Of a stretch of DNA of 64,000 nucleotides, positions 61,265-64,000 are shown piece by piece; the stretch's first letter is position 1, and each line of letters begins with the position of its first letter. The DNA comes from Candidatus Palauibacter polyketidifaciens (GTDB lineage: Bacteria > Gemmatimonadota > Gemmatimonadetes > Palauibacterales > Palauibacteraceae), in NCBI RefSeq assembly GCF_947581785.1, contig NZ_CANPVO010000040.1:50738-114737 (forward strand), in the 5' to 3' direction. The notes under the pieces are model-generated. The model searched no databases and was not told the DNA's origin. It was given only the letters and a program-made list of their open reading frames with translations. The position numbers were made by a program, and so were the translations under genes.

Positions 61265-62175
61265 CGGCCCGCTTCCGCCATGCTCGCCTCGATCGAGGCC
61301 CGGATCGCCTTCACCGTCTCATTCACCCGGAAGCCGAGCAGCTTCTTGCCGGTGGCGATCGCCTCCTCCTTCGGGGCGATCGGGACGCCGTTGATGCTCG
61401 CCCGGCCCGCCGCCACGCGCTCGTCGTAGCGCACCATCGTCGGGTCCTCGACCATCATGATCGCGGTGATGACGAAGTCGTCGTGGATCCCCTCGGGGTC
61501 CGTTTCGAAGATGCCGAGTTCGGTGTTCATCCAGTCGTGGACGTCGCGGTAGCGATAGAACTCGGGGATGAAGTGCGCCTGAGCGTCGTACCAGCGCTCG
61601 TTCAGGCGGGCGGCCACCGCCTCCATGCCCGACTGGTTCCCGCCGCTGTCGCCGAAGAGGATGACGTGCTCGAACCCGTGCGCCTTGAGGCTCGACGCGA
61701 CGTCATCGAGCACCGCCTCGAAGGTTTCCTGGCGGAGGCTGATCGTCCCCGGATACCGCATGTGCCCGGAGGGTTCGTCGATATCGCCTTCGGGGACGAG
61801 CTTGATGATCGGGGCGCAGAGCGCGTTGCCGAGTTCGCGGGCCACGCCCTCGCAGGCGCCCTGCAGGACGTAGTTGTGCTTGCCGGTGGCGAGGTACGGT
61901 CCGTTCTGCTCGATCCCGCCCGTCGTGATGATCGCGGTGGTCTTCCCGGCCGCCATCGCGTCCCGGACCTCCATCCACGTCATCTCCTCGATCCACACCG
62001 TGTCGAACGCCTCGATCGGCCGCTCGGAGACGAGTTCCTCCTGCACCTGGCGCTCACGCTCGGCAGCCATCCGGGCGCGCTCCTCGGGCGTCATGTTCCG
62101 CTGCTGCCCCGCCAGCGCCGTAGCGGAGACCGCGAACAGCGCGATCAGGGGAAGGATCAATCGGGACTGTCTCAT
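61261..62175 (-). CDS. Exported creatininase-family protein with altered metal ligands
   Basis: 304 residues with a signal peptide (about 5-24, ALAGQQ). The creatininase fold is clear from TGGIEQNGPYLATGKHNYVL, HMRYPGTISLRQETFEAVL and GDSGGNQSGM. Compared with the cytoplasmic paralogue at 19482, the metal ligands differ: EQH is EQN, the ligand Asp is replaced by His, and SHGGN is DSGGN. The enzyme may bind metal differently or have lost activity. The gene overlaps the unknown gene downstream by 4 bp and begins the operon that ends in the monooxygenase-like protein. Confidence 0.85.
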   Translation of the reverse strand: MRQSRLILPLIALFAVSATALAGQQRNMTPEERARMAAERERQVQEELVSERPIEAFDTVWIEEMTWMEVRDAMAAGKTTAIITTGGIEQNGPYLATGKHNYVLQGACEGVARELGNALCAPIIKLVPEGDIDEPSGHMRYPGTISLRQETFEAVLDDVASSLKAHGFEHVILFGDSGGNQSGMEAVAARLNERWYDAQAHFIPEFYRYRDVHDWMNTELGIFETDPEGIHDDFVITAIMMVEDPTMVRYDERVAAGRASINGVPIAPKEEAIATGKKLLGFRVNETVKAIRASIEASMAEAGR

Positions 62176-62236
62176 GGCACACCTCGTTTACGCAGCATGG
62201 AAGATCGACGACAACTCCCAACGCTAGCATATCCCT

Positions 62237-62278
62237 TCCCACTCGGACCAGCCCGGCTCCCACTCGGACCAGCCCGGC
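62237..62278. repeat. Two perfect tandem copies of a 21-bp unit
   Basis: The 21-bp unit starting TCCCACTCGGACCAGCCCGG occurs twice without a gap (62237-62257 and 62258-62278) in the space between the divergent creatininase and MBL-fold genes. It is non-coding as far as can be seen. It could be a binding-site pair or a recent slippage duplication. Confidence 0.7.
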
Positions 62279-62348
62279 CGGGTCTGGCGGGTGGCACCCC
62301 CGATGGGAGAAGATTCGGGTCAGGTTTCTCTCCTTCCGGGAGGCATGC

Positions 62349-63359
62349 ATGGTTCCGCGGACTTCTCCTCGGGTTTCCTGGCTGGCGATTCCGTTCCTCG
62401 CCTCCTGCGGGGCGCCCGGCGATACCTCGCAGGACGCGGCGACCGACGCGGCAGCGGCGGGGCCGGAGACGTCCGATCCCTACGAGCACGGGTTCACGGA
62501 CGCGGACTATCCGCGCGTGATCGAGGTGGCGGAGGACGTCTACGCGTACGAGCAGATCCACCCGACGGGGGGCGAGATCATCACGACGGTGAGCCTCATC
62601 GTCATCACGTCGGAGGGCGTCCTCGTCGCGGACGGGCAGGAAAATCCCGAGGAGACGCAGCGGCTCGTCGACACGATCGCGGGCATGACGGACCGACCGA
62701 TCACGCACGTCGTCGTCGCCTCGGACCACGGGGACCACACGGGCGGCAACTCCGCCTTCCCGGCCGGGGCACGCTTCCTCGCGCACCCCACCTCCGCGGC
62801 GATTCTGGAGGAGAGCGCGGTCAACCCGAACCGGCCCGAGGGCGCGCCGCCGGTGATCGTCCCGACGGAGATCGTGGGCGAGAATACGGTGCTCGAACTC
62901 GGCGGCCGCGAGATCCATCTCCTGCACCTCGGCCGCGCGCACACGGGCGGGGACCTCGTCGTATACGTGCCGGAGGGGAAGGTGCTGTTCATGAGCGAGA
63001 CGTACCTGAAGCACATCTTCCCGGCGATGCGTTCCGCGTATCCCTCGGAGTGGGTGGCGATGCTGGACCGCGCGCTCGAGATGGACGTGGATATCTACAT
63101 CCCCGGACACGGGGTGATGGAGGCGCCGGAGGTCCTCGAGGCGGGGCTCGTGTCGTTCCGCGAAGCGGTGCAACGGGTCGTGGAGGAGGCGACGCGATTC
63201 CACGGCGATGGATTGAGCGCGGAGGAAGCGGCGGAGGCGGCAGCGTTCGGCGCCATCGAGGAATGGTCGCTTCGGGACAGCCAGAAGCCGCGTGCGATTC
63301 AGCGCGTCTACCTGGAACTGAGCGGATACATGGAACGGAACGGAGAGTTGCGGGGATGA
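62349..63359 (+). CDS. MBL-fold metallo-hydrolase lipoprotein
   Basis: 336 residues; CGGGAGGCATGC precedes the ATG. The signal ends in FLASCGAP, a lipobox with Cys at about residue 20. The metallo-beta-lactamase fold is complete: VVVASDHGDHTGGNSAF (HxxxDH-type motif read here as DHGDHTGG), LHLGRAHTGGDLVVY with the next His, and IYIPGHGVMEAPEVL with the last. Related to quinoprotein relay-type and SoxH-like MBL proteins rather than beta-lactamases. It acts on an unknown ester or thioester in the periplasm. The next gene begins inside its stop (ATGA), so both are translated together. Confidence 0.88.
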   Translation: MVPRTSPRVSWLAIPFLASCGAPGDTSQDAATDAAAAGPETSDPYEHGFTDADYPRVIEVAEDVYAYEQIHPTGGEIITTVSLIVITSEGVLVADGQENPEETQRLVDTIAGMTDRPITHVVVASDHGDHTGGNSAFPAGARFLAHPTSAAILEESAVNPNRPEGAPPVIVPTEIVGENTVLELGGREIHLLHLGRAHTGGDLVVYVPEGKVLFMSETYLKHIFPAMRSAYPSEWVAMLDRALEMDVDIYIPGHGVMEAPEVLEAGLVSFREAVQRVVEEATRFHGDGLSAEEAAEAAAFGAIEEWSLRDSQKPRAIQRVYLELSGYMERNGELRG

Positions 63360-64000
63360 GCACGCGGAACAGCAATAGCACGGGCCTGGCAGTCCCGGGC
63401 GCCGGGGGACGGCGGGGTCGGGTGGCCGGACTCGCCGCGGTCGTGGCCGGCTTCGCGTTCGGCGTCGGAGCGCTTCAGGCGCAGTCGCACGTGACCGTGG
63501 ACATCGGGGCCCGGGATCCCGCGTTCTCGCCGGACGGGTCGACGATCGCCGTCTCCATCCTCGGGAAGATCTGGACGCTTCCCGCCGAGGGCGGCGCAGC
63601 ACGCCAGCTCACGGACAGCGCCTCGTGGGACACGCGCCCCGCCTGGTCGCCCGATGGCCGCTTCCTCGCCTACGCCGCGAGAACCCGTCAGGGAGCGGAC
63701 ATCCTCGTGCGAAACCTGGCGACGGGGGGCGTCCGCTTCCTGCACCACGTTCCGGGGTCCGTCGGGCACATGCAGTTCCATCCGGACGGAAGCCAGCTCT
63801 TCTTCGTCGACGATCGCTCGCAGTACGAGGCGCACGTGTGGCGGATCCCGCTCGCGGGCGGCGAGGCGGAACAGATCACGCACACCCGGAACTGGCACGA
63901 GTGGTCGTTCGCCCTCTCGCCGGACGGGAGCCGGATCCTCCTCGAGACGGGGCGCTTCGACGGCACGGACGTGTACGAACTCGACCTGGAGGAGATGTCG
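63356..64000 (+). CDS. Exported TolB/PD40-repeat protein (partial, 3' end outside window)
   Basis: 215 residues visible from ATG 63356, which overlaps the stop of the MBL gene; the frame is open to the window edge. A signal segment (about 23-43, ending LQAQ) is followed by WD40-like PD40 repeats: DPAFSPDGSTIAVS, RPAWSPDGRFLAYA, HMQFHPDGSQLFFV and FALSPDGSRILLE. In these genomes such propellers usually precede an amidohydrolase domain, which would lie beyond the window. That part is inference. Confidence 0.85.
   Translation, partial: MSTRNSNSTGLAVPGAGGRRGRVAGLAAVVAGFAFGVGALQAQSHVTVDIGARDPAFSPDGSTIAVSILGKIWTLPAEGGAARQLTDSASWDTRPAWSPDGRFLAYAARTRQGADILVRNLATGGVRFLHHVPGSVGHMQFHPDGSQLFFVDDRSQYEAHVWRIPLAGGEAEQITHTRNWHEWSFALSPDGSRILLETGRFDGTDVYELDLEEMS

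Noticed and set aside
1..64000. CRISPR arrays, tRNA or rRNA genes, integrases or transposases
   Set aside because: No regularly spaced repeats, tRNA-like cloverleaf sequences, rRNA motifs or recombinase motifs were seen on reading both strands. A tRNA search program would be needed to be certain.

Overview
The window is very GC-rich, densely coded, and dominated by secreted, lipoprotein and membrane proteins. The gene content (a sortilin/VPS10-type BNR protein, FG-GAP/ASPIC proteins, a DUF5916 outer-membrane protein, repeated amidohydrolases and creatininases, BlaR1/BlaI pairs, DinB proteins, DUF1592/DUF1552 proteins, and a multicopper oxidase) points to an uncultured Gemmatimonadota-like bacterium living as an aerobic heterotroph, possibly marine or host-associated. 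That assignment is inference from gene content. No rRNA or tRNA gene was seen to settle it.

Layout. 1-2370 (minus): a solute:sodium symporter with a small DUF3311-like partner, a membrane/winged-helix-like protein and a zinc-ribbon gene cut by the window edge. 2471-6054 (minus): a trypsin-fold protease with a small related ORF, a lipoprotein amidohydrolase, and a HEPN/nucleotidyltransferase pair. 6237-9830: a SnoaL-like secreted protein facing a complete siderophore/cobalamin ABC importer (binding lipoprotein, permease, ATPase). 9909-13646: a giant FG-GAP lipoprotein with two ASPIC domains. 13783-16497 (plus): a short DinB-like protein, a lipoprotein, a conserved small protein and an SDR-DUF2867 fusion. 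16498-20240: a Phd/VapC module, a DinB protein, a coiled-coil protein, an amidohydrolase and a creatininase. 20379-23852: a BlaR1-BlaI-BlaR1 operon preceded by two perfect dyads. 24166-30370: a BNR/VPS10 protein and an M14 carboxypeptidase-like protein, both exported. 30503-35158: a coiled-coil gene and a polysaccharide cluster with two GT2 glycosyltransferases, a sulfotransferase and a GT2-sulfotransferase fusion.

35241-45600 (plus): a beta-barrel-like protein, a periplasmic rhodanese, an FG-GAP protein, MsrB, a multicopper oxidase, an RHH/PemK toxin module, an exported amidohydrolase, a multi-pass membrane protein and an SDR. 45655-49620 (minus): a second Phd/VapC module, a DUF5916 protein and a threonine ammonia-lyase. 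49826-52437 (plus): an NSS transporter, a 167-bp element with terminal inverted repeats, and a chorismate mutase-prephenate dehydrogenase. 52595-58482 (plus): a DUF1592 haem protein, a DUF1552 protein and an ankyrin protein in a row. 58499-62175 (minus): a VOC protein, a copper monooxygenase-like cytochrome, a secreted unknown and an exported creatininase with altered metal ligands. 62349-64000 (plus): an MBL-fold lipoprotein and the start of a TolB-repeat protein.

Themes. Many genes export hydrolases and redox proteins to the periplasm or outer membrane, consistent with scavenging of peptides and modified small molecules. Four toxin-antitoxin modules are scattered through the window, three with visible operator-like repeats. 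The least-described candidate systems are the sulfated-polysaccharide cluster with its bifunctional fusion, the double-sensor BlaR1 operon, and the DUF1592/DUF1552/ankyrin block next to the copper monooxygenase-like genes.
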